Positions 1 to 5,632 of a DNA stretch of 5,636 nucleotides are shown here, in pieces; the stretch's first letter is position 1, and every line of letters begins with the position of its first letter. The notes beneath the pieces were generated by a model. That model saw nothing but the letters and a program-made list of their open reading frames with translations, was not told the origin of the DNA and made no database searches. A program made the translations under genes and the position numbers. The DNA is from an uncultured Eubacteriales bacterium (GTDB lineage Bacteria; Bacillota; Clostridia; Lachnospirales; CAG-274). The stretch is taken from positions 1-5,636 of the forward strand of contig CABVAP010000142.1 of NCBI GenBank assembly GCA_902496345.1, in the 5' to 3' direction.

Positions 1-115
1 TAATTATAGCACTTATCTTATTTTTTGTACATAATTTCAAAAATTGATTTCCGTGGAATTTAGTATAATTATTATTAAGTAACAAAATATAAGTTTTTGA
101 ATAAAATAAAATTAT

Positions 116-145
116 AAAGAAACAACTTAATTAGTCGTTTCTTTT
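116..145 (+). terminator. Possible weak terminator hairpin
   Basis: Bases 116-127 (AAAGAAACAACT) pair with 133-144 (AGTCGTTTCTTT) with one A-C mismatch around a 5-base loop. The stem runs into only a short T-run (142-145), followed by a pyrimidine-rich stretch. It could end a transcript entering from the left edge, but the short U-tail makes this uncertain. Confidence 0.35.
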
Positions 146-183
146 GATATTTCTCTCCTATTTTGTTTTAATTGTGTTTCAAT

Positions 184-235
184 AAAAAACAGGTTTTGGG
201 CTAATTATTTTGGCTTGAAGCTTGTTTTTTTATTT
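184..235 (+). terminator. Intrinsic terminator of an upstream transcript
   Basis: A long hairpin pairs 184-204 with 210-230 around a 5-base loop (205-209), followed by a T-run that begins inside the 3' arm (225-231) and continues as ATTT. About six of the pairs are G-U wobbles. These would become C-A mismatches in the opposite strand's RNA, so the structure belongs to rightward transcription. It probably ends a gene lying to the left of the window. Confidence 0.55.
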
Positions 236-246
236 GGCTCAAATGG

Positions 247-274
247 TTGACATACATAACAGATTATTTTTAAT
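247..274 (+). promoter_or_regulatory. Possible promoter for the M1-like lipoprotein gene
   Basis: A perfect -35 TTGACA (247-252) is followed after 16 bases by TTTAAT (269-274), five of six matches to the -10 consensus. Transcription would begin near 281. It sits just after the upstream terminator, as expected for the start of a new unit, but competes with the extended -10 promoter 40 bases further on. Confidence 0.4.
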
Positions 275-285
275 CAAACAATAAC

Positions 286-314
286 TTTTTTATTTACCGA
301 TTATATGCTATAAT
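286..314 (+). promoter_or_regulatory. Extended -10 promoter of the M1-like lipoprotein gene
   Basis: TGC-TATAAT at 306-314 is a perfect extended -10 element. The -35 position (286-291) is only a T-run, which is tolerated by extended -10 promoters. Transcription should start near 320-322. This matters for the start of the next gene: the first in-frame GTG (321) and ATG (324) would lie at the very 5' end of this mRNA with no ribosome binding site. Confidence 0.6.
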
Positions 315-370
315 GTAGTCGTGATGTTTTGGTCATTTAATCAATTATTTTTGGAGAGATATTTTATTGG

Positions 371-386
371 GGAAGGTGATTTTATT
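371..386 (+). promoter_or_regulatory. Ribosome binding site placed for an ATT start codon
   Basis: GGAAGGTGAT at 371-380 matches the 16S anti-Shine-Dalgarno partner AGGAGGTGATC in its GGTGAT part. Seven bases separate its AGG from ATT at 384. The ATT is followed directly by codons for Lys-Arg and a hydrophobic lipoprotein signal peptide. No ATG, GTG or TTG lies in frame at a suitable distance. Confidence 0.45.
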
Positions 387-1856
387 AAAAGATTTTTTTT
401 GTTAATGATAATTTGTTTGACTATTTTTGCCGGCTGTAACTACTCTGAGGAAACTCACAGTGAATACGATGAAAGTAATATAACCGAAAAAAAGGGAACA
501 TTAACCAACAATTATGACGTTTCTTTAAAAGTGCAACCTGATAGCAATTTAATTGTCGGTAATGAGAAGGTTAGATTTAAAAATTGTGGTGGAAAAGATG
601 CTGAATCACTCTATTTTAACCTTTACCTAAACAGCTTAGATGAGGAAAATTCTCAAGATGATTTACTATGTTTTCAAGAATACGCTAGTAATGTCTACAA
701 ATATGGAAAAGATTATGGTGGTATAAACGTATTAAAGGTTATTTCTGACAACAACGACCTTGAATTTACGGTTGACAAAACTGTTCTTTGTGTTAAACTT
801 AAAGAGCCTCTTAAAGCAGGGGCTGAAATAAATCTTACTATAAATTTTGAGGCGAAAATTCCTAAAATTTGTTACAAGATAGGTGGAAATGAAAGGGAAA
901 CTTGGGTCGGTAGTTTTTTACCTACCATTAGTGGAGTGTTGACAGACGGTTCAAGAAACAACAAGGGGTTTATACGTGGACTTTCATTCTATGATGGTTT
1001 CTCTAATTATTCCGTTAATGTTAGTGTACCTACCGGTTACAACGTTATTGGTAGTGGAATAGCGAACGTTATTGAAAACAACAACGAAAGAATATTTTCT
1101 TTTAATGGCAATGTTATCCGTGATTTTGCTTTTGTTTTTGGTAAGGATTTGAAAAATAAATCTCTTATACTTGATAACGGTATAAATTTGAATTTCTACT
1201 ACTACTCTGATGAAATTGACCCTGAGCCTATTATCCAAAGGGCAAAAGAATGTGTTGAGTTTATAACTCAAAAACTTGGGTCTTATCCTTATAACGAAAT
1301 TAATTTTGTTGAAACTGAACTATACAACGATATGTGTGTTAATTATCCTCAAGTTATTTTTATGGATACAAACTATATCAAAGATGGTGAATTTCAAGAG
1401 GATTTTTGCTACACTATTGCTCAACAATGGATTTACAACGTAATTGGGGCCGATAAAGTCTATGAAGCTTGGCTTTGTGATGGTCTTGCCTGCTATCTTA
1501 AAGATTTAATGAACAATGGCGATGATTTTGACTCTTTTATTTCAAACAGGGTTGATGACTTTAGCAAAAATCTTGAATCCCTTGAAATTAAAAAAATGAA
1601 CACGCCTATTCAAGAATTTAAAACTGAAAAAAATTATCGCTATATAGAAAACTTTAAAGCTGAAATGATGTTTTACAGCCTTTATAAAAAAATTGGTAAT
1701 GATGATTTTCAGACGTTTTTGAAAAATTTATATTCAAATTACTTATTTCAGGGAATAAATAAACATAAGGTTATCGATGCTGCTAAAGAGTATTACAGTG
1801 ACTCTGAACAGTTCTTTAAAGAGTGGACTGAAGGGGAAAGTTTACCTGAAATTTAA
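384..1856 (+). CDS. M1-peptidase-like lipoprotein, predicted inactive
   Basis: This is probably an exported, membrane-anchored protein of about 490 residues. Read from ATT at 384, it begins MKRFFLLMIICLTIFAGC, a typical lipoprotein signal with the lipidated Cys at residue 18. The rest resembles clostridial M1 (gluzincin) aminopeptidases: a beta-rich N-terminal domain to about residue 270, then the peptidase domain. The equivalents of the active-site motifs are all altered. GGMEYP reads MCVNYP (317-322), HExxH reads YTIAQ (343-347), and WLDEGL reads WLCDGL (363-368). The flanking residues (QQW.YN.IGAD, EAWL) still align, so the frame is right and the zinc ligands and catalytic Glu are lost. 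The function is unknown; binding of peptides or a structural role is conceivable. In-frame GTG 321 and ATG 324 are alternative starts but lack a ribosome binding site. It is probably co-transcribed with the next gene. The fold is fairly sure; the inactivity is inferred by manual alignment. Confidence 0.75.
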   Translation: MKRFFLLMIICLTIFAGCNYSEETHSEYDESNITEKKGTLTNNYDVSLKVQPDSNLIVGNEKVRFKNCGGKDAESLYFNLYLNSLDEENSQDDLLCFQEYASNVYKYGKDYGGINVLKVISDNNDLEFTVDKTVLCVKLKEPLKAGAEINLTINFEAKIPKICYKIGGNERETWVGSFLPTISGVLTDGSRNNKGFIRGLSFYDGFSNYSVNVSVPTGYNVIGSGIANVIENNNERIFSFNGNVIRDFAFVFGKDLKNKSLILDNGINLNFYYYSDEIDPEPIIQRAKECVEFITQKLGSYPYNEINFVETELYNDMCVNYPQVIFMDTNYIKDGEFQEDFCYTIAQQWIYNVIGADKVYEAWLCDGLACYLKDLMNNGDDFDSFISNRVDDFSKNLESLEIKKMNTPIQEFKTEKNYRYIENFKAEMMFYSLYKKIGNDDFQTFLKNLYSNYLFQGINKHKVIDAAKEYYSDSEQFFKEWTEGESLPEI

Positions 1857-1900
1857 ACATATACAAAATTTTATTCTTATTTATTTTGGAGGTAATCTCT

Positions 1901-3337
1901 ATGAAGATTGTTTCTTTGCACGCTGCTATGACTGCTTTTGAGCAAGGTCTTAACAATGTTTCTAAAATTTTACACGATACATTTGACGAACTTGATGTTA
2001 CTATCGAAGAAATTAACTTATCTGTTTCAGGTGTTCAGTTTTTTGACGGAATACCTTCTCAAATTGTTGAAAATATACTTTTAAAAGTGACTTCTGCTGA
2101 CGGTATTATTATTGAAACTACTTCGGTTTTATCTGCACCTTGTGGTATTATGCAAACTTTTATTGAACATCTTGGTTTCGGTGCATATCAAAATGCTTTT
2201 TTTAGAAAGAAAGTTTTTGTTGTTACTGTTTCTCGTGACGGTAGCGAAAAGGCTGTTTCTGATTATCTTACTAGCGTTATTGGCGATTTTGGTGGGATTG
2301 ATGTTGGAAAAATTACTATTTCTGAAAATGATGCTAAAATGGCTCTTAGTGATAAAACTTTAAAAGAAGCTATTGAAAAATATGCTGAAGATTTATACAG
2401 AGTTTTAAAACAAGAAAGAACCTTTATTATACCTAACAGAAAAGCTACCACAGTTGTACAAGATGAAACAGCTATTTTACGTGAAAACGTTGCTAAAACT
2501 CTTGGTCACGAACCTACTGCTAAAAAAGTTAAGGCTAGTGAAATTCTTCAACAAGTTGATTATAATTCTTTTGACTCTAGACAAGAGCAAGATATAAATG
2601 AGATTTCTAGATTTTTGGCTAATCAATACAGCCACGAAGAAACTAACCCTCAAAATCAACAAAATATGCGTAATTCGTTTAATCAATACAACAATCAATA
2701 TAACGGTGAATATAATAATAAATACAATGGTCAGTATGGCAATCAGTATGGCAACCAATACAATCAATTAGACAACCAATTAAACAACAACGTATACGCA
2801 AATCCAAATGGAAATTATGACAATGCTTATCCAAACCAAAACGCAAACGGATACAATAATGCCAACACATACAACAATCTTTATGCTGAATACAACAACA
2901 ATTACAACAATGCACGTAACAATGCAAACGCAAATCAATTTAATATGAACAACAATGATTTTTCTAATATGAATTATCAAAATATGAATTTTGACAATGT
3001 TACGCCTCATATTAAAAGTTGTCAGCAGAGAACTCAGAGTCTTTATCACTATTTTCAACCTCAACTTGCTAATGGAATTGAAGCCGTTATACAGATAAAT
3101 GTTAAAGGTGACGAAAAATTTGAGGGATACCTCATTATAAAAGACAACAACTGTGATTATCTTGATGGCGTTCATCAAAATCCAGATGTTACTATATTCG
3201 CTGATTGCAATGTTTGGCTCGATATTTTAAACGGTAAATATACTATACAGAAGGCATTTATGATTGGTCAACTTAAAGTTAGAGGTAATTTTGTCCTTAT
3301 GACAAAATTTGACCAATTATTTAAACTACAAAAATAA
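1901..3337 (+). CDS. Flavodoxin-like / SCP2-domain fusion with Asn-rich linker
   Basis: This 478-residue protein has no signal peptide or membrane segment and is probably cytoplasmic. Residues 1-175 resemble the NADPH-dependent FMN reductase/flavodoxin fold: a first strand MKIVSLH, a central ADGIIIETT strand followed by PCGIMQTFIEHLG, and KKVFVVTVSRDG. The usual phosphate-binding loop (SxRxxGNT type) and the SPVY motif are not clearly present, so flavin binding is uncertain. Residues 176-248 are a polar, partly helical connector. Residues 249-363 are low complexity (by hand count 47 Asn, 16 Tyr and 13 Gln of 115). Residues 367-478 look like an SCP2 sterol-carrier domain, ending in the characteristic pattern FMIGQLKVRGNFVLMTKFDQLF, a hydrophobic-ligand pocket fold. 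The start is ATG 1901, seven bases after GGAGGT (1888-1893). It lies 44 bases after the lipoprotein gene with no terminator between, so they probably form an operon. The substrate is unknown. Confidence 0.8.
   Translation: MKIVSLHAAMTAFEQGLNNVSKILHDTFDELDVTIEEINLSVSGVQFFDGIPSQIVENILLKVTSADGIIIETTSVLSAPCGIMQTFIEHLGFGAYQNAFFRKKVFVVTVSRDGSEKAVSDYLTSVIGDFGGIDVGKITISENDAKMALSDKTLKEAIEKYAEDLYRVLKQERTFIIPNRKATTVVQDETAILRENVAKTLGHEPTAKKVKASEILQQVDYNSFDSRQEQDINEISRFLANQYSHEETNPQNQQNMRNSFNQYNNQYNGEYNNKYNGQYGNQYGNQYNQLDNQLNNNVYANPNGNYDNAYPNQNANGYNNANTYNNLYAEYNNNYNNARNNANANQFNMNNNDFSNMNYQNMNFDNVTPHIKSCQQRTQSLYHYFQPQLANGIEAVIQINVKGDEKFEGYLIIKDNNCDYLDGVHQNPDVTIFADCNVWLDILNGKYTIQKAFMIGQLKVRGNFVLMTKFDQLFKLQK
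2681..2764 (+). repeat. 12-base tandem repeat, seven copies, coding
   Basis: Seven in-frame 12-base units encode the tetrapeptide pattern [N/G]-x-Y-[N/G] (residues 261-288: NQYN, NQYN, GEYN, NKYN, GQYG, NQYG, NQYN). Units 5 and 6 are nearly identical in DNA (GGTCAGTATGGC and AATCAGTATGGC). The others have drifted at synonymous and Q/E/K positions. It lies at the N-terminal side of the Asn-rich linker and suggests growth by slippage or unequal recombination. Confidence 0.85.
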
Positions 3338-3353
3338 AATAACTTATACACTA

Positions 3354-3411
3354 AAACAGCTATTTCAAGGGATTATATGCCTTATACCGGGAAATGGCTG
3401 TTTATTTTTTT
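3354..3411 (+). terminator. Intrinsic terminator after the flavodoxin-SCP2 gene
   Basis: AAACAGCTATTTC (3354-3366) pairs with GAAATGGCTGTTT (3391-3403) over 13 positions with one G-U. A 24-base loop holds a small inner AAGG/CCTT stem (3367-3370 with 3380-3383). The T-rich tail is 3401-3411. It closes the lipoprotein/flavodoxin-SCP2 unit 17 bases after the stop codon. Confidence 0.85.
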
Positions 3412-3473
3412 ACTATTGTAATTATCATATACCATATTTTAGAAAAATAATATAACCTAAATTTTATTTTTTG

Positions 3474-3502
3474 TTGATTTTTCACTATAAATCTAGTATA
3501 AT
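3474..3502 (+). promoter_or_regulatory. dapF promoter
   Basis: TTGATT (3474-3479), a 17-base spacer, then a perfect TATAAT (3497-3502). Transcription should start near 3509, giving a leader of about 45 bases before the dapF ATG. No riboswitch-sized structure fits in that leader, so there is no sign of a lysine riboswitch here. Confidence 0.8.
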
Positions 3503-3554
3503 TTAAACGTGATATTAATTATGACAATATTTTAGGACAGAGGTGTTTTTATTT

Positions 3555-4394
3555 ATGAAATTTACAAAAATGCAAGGTTGCGGAAACGATTATGTTTATG
3601 TCAACTGTTTTGAAGAAAAAGTAGAAAATCCAACTGAACTCGCTAAAGCTGTTAGTGATAGACATTTTGGTATCGGTTCTGACGGTCTTATCCTTATTAT
3701 GCCTAGTGAAGTCGCTGACTGCCGTATGAGAATGTTTAACTGGGACGGTTCTGAATCTGAAATGTGCGGTAACGGCGTTAGATGTGTCGGTAAATTTGCT
3801 CACGACAGAGGTATCGTTGACAAAGATACTATCACAGTTGAAACTCTTGCTGGTATTAAAATCCTTAAACTTACTTTAAATGATAAAAATGAAACAACTT
3901 CTTTAACAGTTGATATGGGTGAACCTATCTTAAACCCTTCTGATGTACCTGTTGTATCTGATGAAAACCCTGTTAAAAATCTTGTTCTTAAAGCTCACGA
4001 CAAAGAGTTTACCTTTACTTGTGTTTCTATGGGTAATCCTCACGCTGTAACTTTTATCGATGACGTGGATAATTTTGATGTTGACAAATATGGTTCTGTT
4101 CTCGAAGTTGATGAGCATTTCCCTAAACGTGCTAATATCGAATTTGTTGAAGTTATCGACAAAAATCACCTTAAAATGCGTGTTTGGGAAAGAGGTACCG
4201 GCGAAACTCTTGCTTGTGGTACCGGTACTTGTGCTACAGTTGTCGCTGCTGCTTTAAACGGAAAATCTGAAAGAAATGACGTTGACGTTAAACTCCTCGG
4301 TGGAAATTTACAAATTACTTGGTCTGAAGAAGACGGTCACGTTTATATGACAGGACCTGCTGAATTCTCTTTTGACGGAGTTTGGAACAAATAA
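3555..4394 (+). CDS. dapF: Diaminopimelate epimerase
   Basis: This cytoplasmic, cofactor-independent racemase converts LL-diaminopimelate to meso-diaminopimelate, the peptidoglycan cross-linking residue and last intermediate before lysine. The 279-residue length is normal for the family. The two catalytic cysteines are visible. Cys71 lies in the family signature NWDGSESEMCGNGVRC (residues 62-77), and Cys221 lies in ETLACGTGTCA (217-227). The substrate-binding GCGNDY (8-13), MGNPHAV (159-165) and WERGTGET (211-218) are also present. ATG 3555 is chosen because MKFTKMQGCGNDY is the standard N-terminus; it follows AGAGGTG (3539-3545). An in-frame GTG at 3543 overlaps that ribosome binding site and would add four residues. 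The gene has its own promoter (3474-3502) and a strong terminator behind it. No other lysine-pathway gene is in the window. Confidence 0.97.
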   Translation: MKFTKMQGCGNDYVYVNCFEEKVENPTELAKAVSDRHFGIGSDGLILIMPSEVADCRMRMFNWDGSESEMCGNGVRCVGKFAHDRGIVDKDTITVETLAGIKILKLTLNDKNETTSLTVDMGEPILNPSDVPVVSDENPVKNLVLKAHDKEFTFTCVSMGNPHAVTFIDDVDNFDVDKYGSVLEVDEHFPKRANIEFVEVIDKNHLKMRVWERGTGETLACGTGTCATVVAAALNGKSERNDVDVKLLGGNLQITWSEEDGHVYMTGPAEFSFDGVWNK

Positions 4395-4407
4395 ATATAT
4401 TTGTAAT

Positions 4408-4428
4408 TAGGAAACAATTTATTTCCTA
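4408..4428 (+). other. Small hairpin after dapF
   Basis: TAGGAAA (4408-4414) pairs with TTTCCTA (4422-4428) around a 7-base loop. It precedes the main terminator and has no T-run, so it probably stabilises the dapF mRNA end or does nothing. Confidence 0.4.
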
Positions 4429-4434
4429 CTGACT

Positions 4435-4474
4435 TTAAGACGGGAAAATTGATTTTTTTCCGTCTTAATTTTTT
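4435..4474 (+). terminator. Strong intrinsic terminator after dapF
   Basis: TTAAGACGGGAAAA (4435-4448) pairs with 4455-4468 (one G-U) around a 6-base loop, followed at once by six Ts (4469-4474). The T-run ends directly against GGTGAT (4475-4480), the ribosome binding site of the PAP2 gene, so terminator and downstream translation signal adjoin with no room for a promoter between. Confidence 0.9.
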
Positions 4475-4483
4475 GGTGATACT

Positions 4484-4981
4484 ATGGATAAAAAAATTGT
4501 TATAAAATTAAATCGGTTCGCAATTGAACACAGACATTTCTATAATGCCATATCTTTTATTATTAAGTCATCAGCTTATATATTTTTTGTTATGTTTGCT
4601 GTTATGGCGATTTTTCTAATTATAAAATTCGATAACAGGGTTATTAGGTTTATTTTAGTTCCTACTATTACAATTTTATTTAATATGACTATTAGAAAAA
4701 TTATTGGGAGAAAACGCCCTTTTGATGCCCTAAATATTAAAAGTATAGTTGAACATAGTAGTATAGGTTCTTTCCCTAGTAATCATTCTGCTTCGGCTAT
4801 GGTTATCGCTATGGCGTTTTTTTATATAAATAAAATTTTTGGTACTATTGTTATTTTTATGGCGATTATTACTGGCAGTTCCAGAGTTTTTGCCGGGTTA
4901 CATTATCCATCTGACGTTATCGCTGGCTTTTTTGTTGGTGCTATATTTGGATATGTTGGACTTTATTTGATTAATTTTTGA
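4484..4981 (+). CDS. PAP2-family membrane phosphatase
   Basis: This is a small integral membrane phosphatase of 165 residues in the phosphatidic acid phosphatase type 2 superfamily. Members dephosphorylate lipid phosphates such as undecaprenyl diphosphate or phosphatidate. The three family motifs are visible. C1 is R71-x6-R78-P79 (GRKRPF), with Arg where Lys is usual. C2 is FPSNHSASA, with His101. C3 is SRVFAGLHYPSDVIAG, with Arg134, His140 and Asp144. Hydrophobic segments at about 22-47, 53-69, 102-116, 118-132 and 146-163 suggest four to five membrane spans. A basic, polar N-terminus and no cleavable signal are seen. ATG 4484 follows GGTGAT (4475-4480). A role in recycling the undecaprenyl carrier would fit dapF next door, but substrate cannot be read from sequence. 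The stop codon overlaps the start of the next gene's ribosome binding site, so the two are co-translated. Confidence 0.9.
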   Translation: MDKKIVIKLNRFAIEHRHFYNAISFIIKSSAYIFFVMFAVMAIFLIIKFDNRVIRFILVPTITILFNMTIRKIIGRKRPFDALNIKSIVEHSSIGSFPSNHSASAMVIAMAFFYINKIFGTIVIFMAIITGSSRVFAGLHYPSDVIAGFFVGAIFGYVGLYLINF

Positions 4982-4996
4982 AAGGTGGTTTCTAAT

Positions 4997-5347
4997 ATGG
5001 GGTTATTTGATGATTTGCAGGAAGTTGGCGTTGATGTTGAAGACGCTTTAGTAAGATTGATGGGCGATTTCGCAATTTATGAAAAAATGATAAAAAGAAT
5101 CCCTGCTAATATTGAAATGTATGAAGTTGAAAAGTATTTTGAAAATGGTGACTTTGAAACAGTCTTGACTAATACACATACTCTTAAAGGGTATATGGGT
5201 AATTTGTCTGTTACCCCTCTTTACAAAGGATATAGCAAAATAGTGGAATTACTTAGGGCTGAAAAATATGATGAAGCTAGACAGGCTTATTTTGAAATTA
5301 TTCCTATTCAAGAGAAGATAGTTGCTGTTATAAAAGAATATTGTTAG
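4997..5347 (+). CDS. Stand-alone HPt phosphotransfer protein
   Basis: This 116-residue soluble protein consists of little more than a histidine-containing phosphotransfer (HPt) domain, a four-helix bundle that relays phosphate between a hybrid kinase or receiver and another response regulator. The key motif is THTLKGYMGNL (residues 60-70). His61 is the expected phosphoacceptor, followed by the conserved Leu-Lys-Gly. Predicted helices lie at about 13-22, 26-47, 53-68 and 73-88, with a C-terminal helix at 91-113. ATG 4997 follows AAAGGTGG (4981-4988), which overlaps the PAP2 stop codon; an in-frame GTG at 4985 lies inside that site and is rejected. Only 15 bases separate it from the PAP2 gene, so the two are one unit. 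No kinase or receiver is in the window, so its partners are unknown. No clear terminator follows it. Confidence 0.88.
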   Translation: MGLFDDLQEVGVDVEDALVRLMGDFAIYEKMIKRIPANIEMYEVEKYFENGDFETVLTNTHTLKGYMGNLSVTPLYKGYSKIVELLRAEKYDEARQAYFEIIPIQEKIVAVIKEYC

Positions 5348-5416
5348 GAGATTTTTGCATATTTTAAGGGGATTGAGTGTGTTTTAAAAATATTTTGCAA
5401 AAAAATGAAAAAATGC
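5348..5416 (+). other. Untranslated gap before the promoter array
   Basis: This stretch has no gene. It contains an imperfect AT-only inverted repeat (TTTTTGCA near 5353-5360 against TGCAAAAA near 5396-5403, with bulges) but no T-run after it, so I do not call a terminator. The A-tracts at 5399-5413 sit just upstream of the first TTGACA and could act as an UP element. Confidence 0.4.
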
Positions 5417-5445
5417 TTGACATATATTATGTTATGGTGTAGAAT
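5417..5445 (+). promoter_or_regulatory. Tandem promoter P1
   Basis: TTGACA (5417-5422), a 17-base spacer, then TAGAAT (5440-5445). A-tracts lie immediately upstream. It is the first of three equally oriented promoters with 94 bases to the next -35. Confidence 0.8.
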
Positions 5446-5510
5446 ATTATCTGTTGTTGAGATGAGCAACTCGAAGTTTTAAAAAAACTTCAAAAAACTA
5501 AAAAAAGTTC

Positions 5511-5539
5511 TTGACAAGCTAAAAGATTTGTGATAAGAT
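5511..5539 (+). promoter_or_regulatory. Tandem promoter P2
   Basis: TTGACA (5511-5516), a 17-base spacer, then TAAGAT (5534-5539), preceded by TGA as an extended -10. Three A-tracts (5481-5487, 5492-5497, 5500-5506) at about 10-base phasing precede it, as in UP elements or curved DNA. Likely start near 5545 (GG). Confidence 0.85.
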
Positions 5540-5603
5540 GATTTGGTTGCTGTTGAGGCGAAAAGTTAAGAATTAAAAAAATTTTTAAAAACTAAAAAAG
5601 TTC

Positions 5604-5632
5604 TTGACAAACAAAAATGATTATGATAAAAT
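5604..5632 (+). promoter_or_regulatory. Tandem promoter P3
   Basis: TTGACA (5604-5609), a 17-base spacer, then TAAAAT (5627-5632), again preceded by TGA. It shares the block ACTAAAAAAGTTCTTGACAA with P2. The transcript would begin just beyond the window edge. Confidence 0.85.

Larger units (their letters stand above)
1..246. other. Non-coding leader region, no gene seen
   Basis: No reading frame with a ribosome binding site is visible on either strand. The stretch is very AT-rich and contains the two + strand hairpins at 116-145 and 184-235. A TATAAT occurs at 64-69, but no -35 element lies at the right distance (the nearest, TTGATT at 44-49, leaves a 14-base spacer), so I do not call a promoter there. 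The region is best read as the 3' end and terminator zone of an upstream unit. Confidence 0.5.

Noticed and set aside
44..69. TTGATT and TATAAT as a promoter for a small RNA ending at the 184-235 terminator
   Set aside because: The spacer is only 14 bases and there is no extended -10 TG, so the -10-like match alone is not enough in this base composition.
1841..1869. TTTACC and CAAAAT as a promoter for the flavodoxin-SCP2 gene
   Set aside because: Each element matches consensus at only four of six positions in very AT-rich DNA; co-transcription with the upstream gene is simpler.
2681..2764. Tandem repeat considered as a CRISPR-like or regulatory repeat
   Set aside because: The 12-base units are contiguous, keep reading frame and encode a regular tetrapeptide, so they are a coding repeat with no spacers.
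2679..2933. Antisense open frame of 84 codons rich in Cys and His
   Set aside because: It is the reverse reading of the Asn/Tyr/Gln-rich repeat (ATT/GTA-type codons become Cys, His, Ile, Tyr). No ribosome binding site or domain supports it.
2780..3178. Antisense open frame of 132 codons, Val/Ile-rich
   Set aside because: It lies wholly opposite the flavodoxin-SCP2 gene; its hydrophobic composition is the complement of Asn/Asp codons, with no start signal.
4060..4257. Overlapping 65-codon + strand frame inside dapF
   Set aside because: It is a shadow of dapF in another frame, with no ribosome binding site and a composition explained by the dapF codons.
5473..5491. Hairpin GAAGTTTT/AAAACTTC as a terminator in the promoter array
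   Set aside because: The stem is AT-rich with a 3-base loop and is followed by CAAAAAAC, not a T-run on the + strand.
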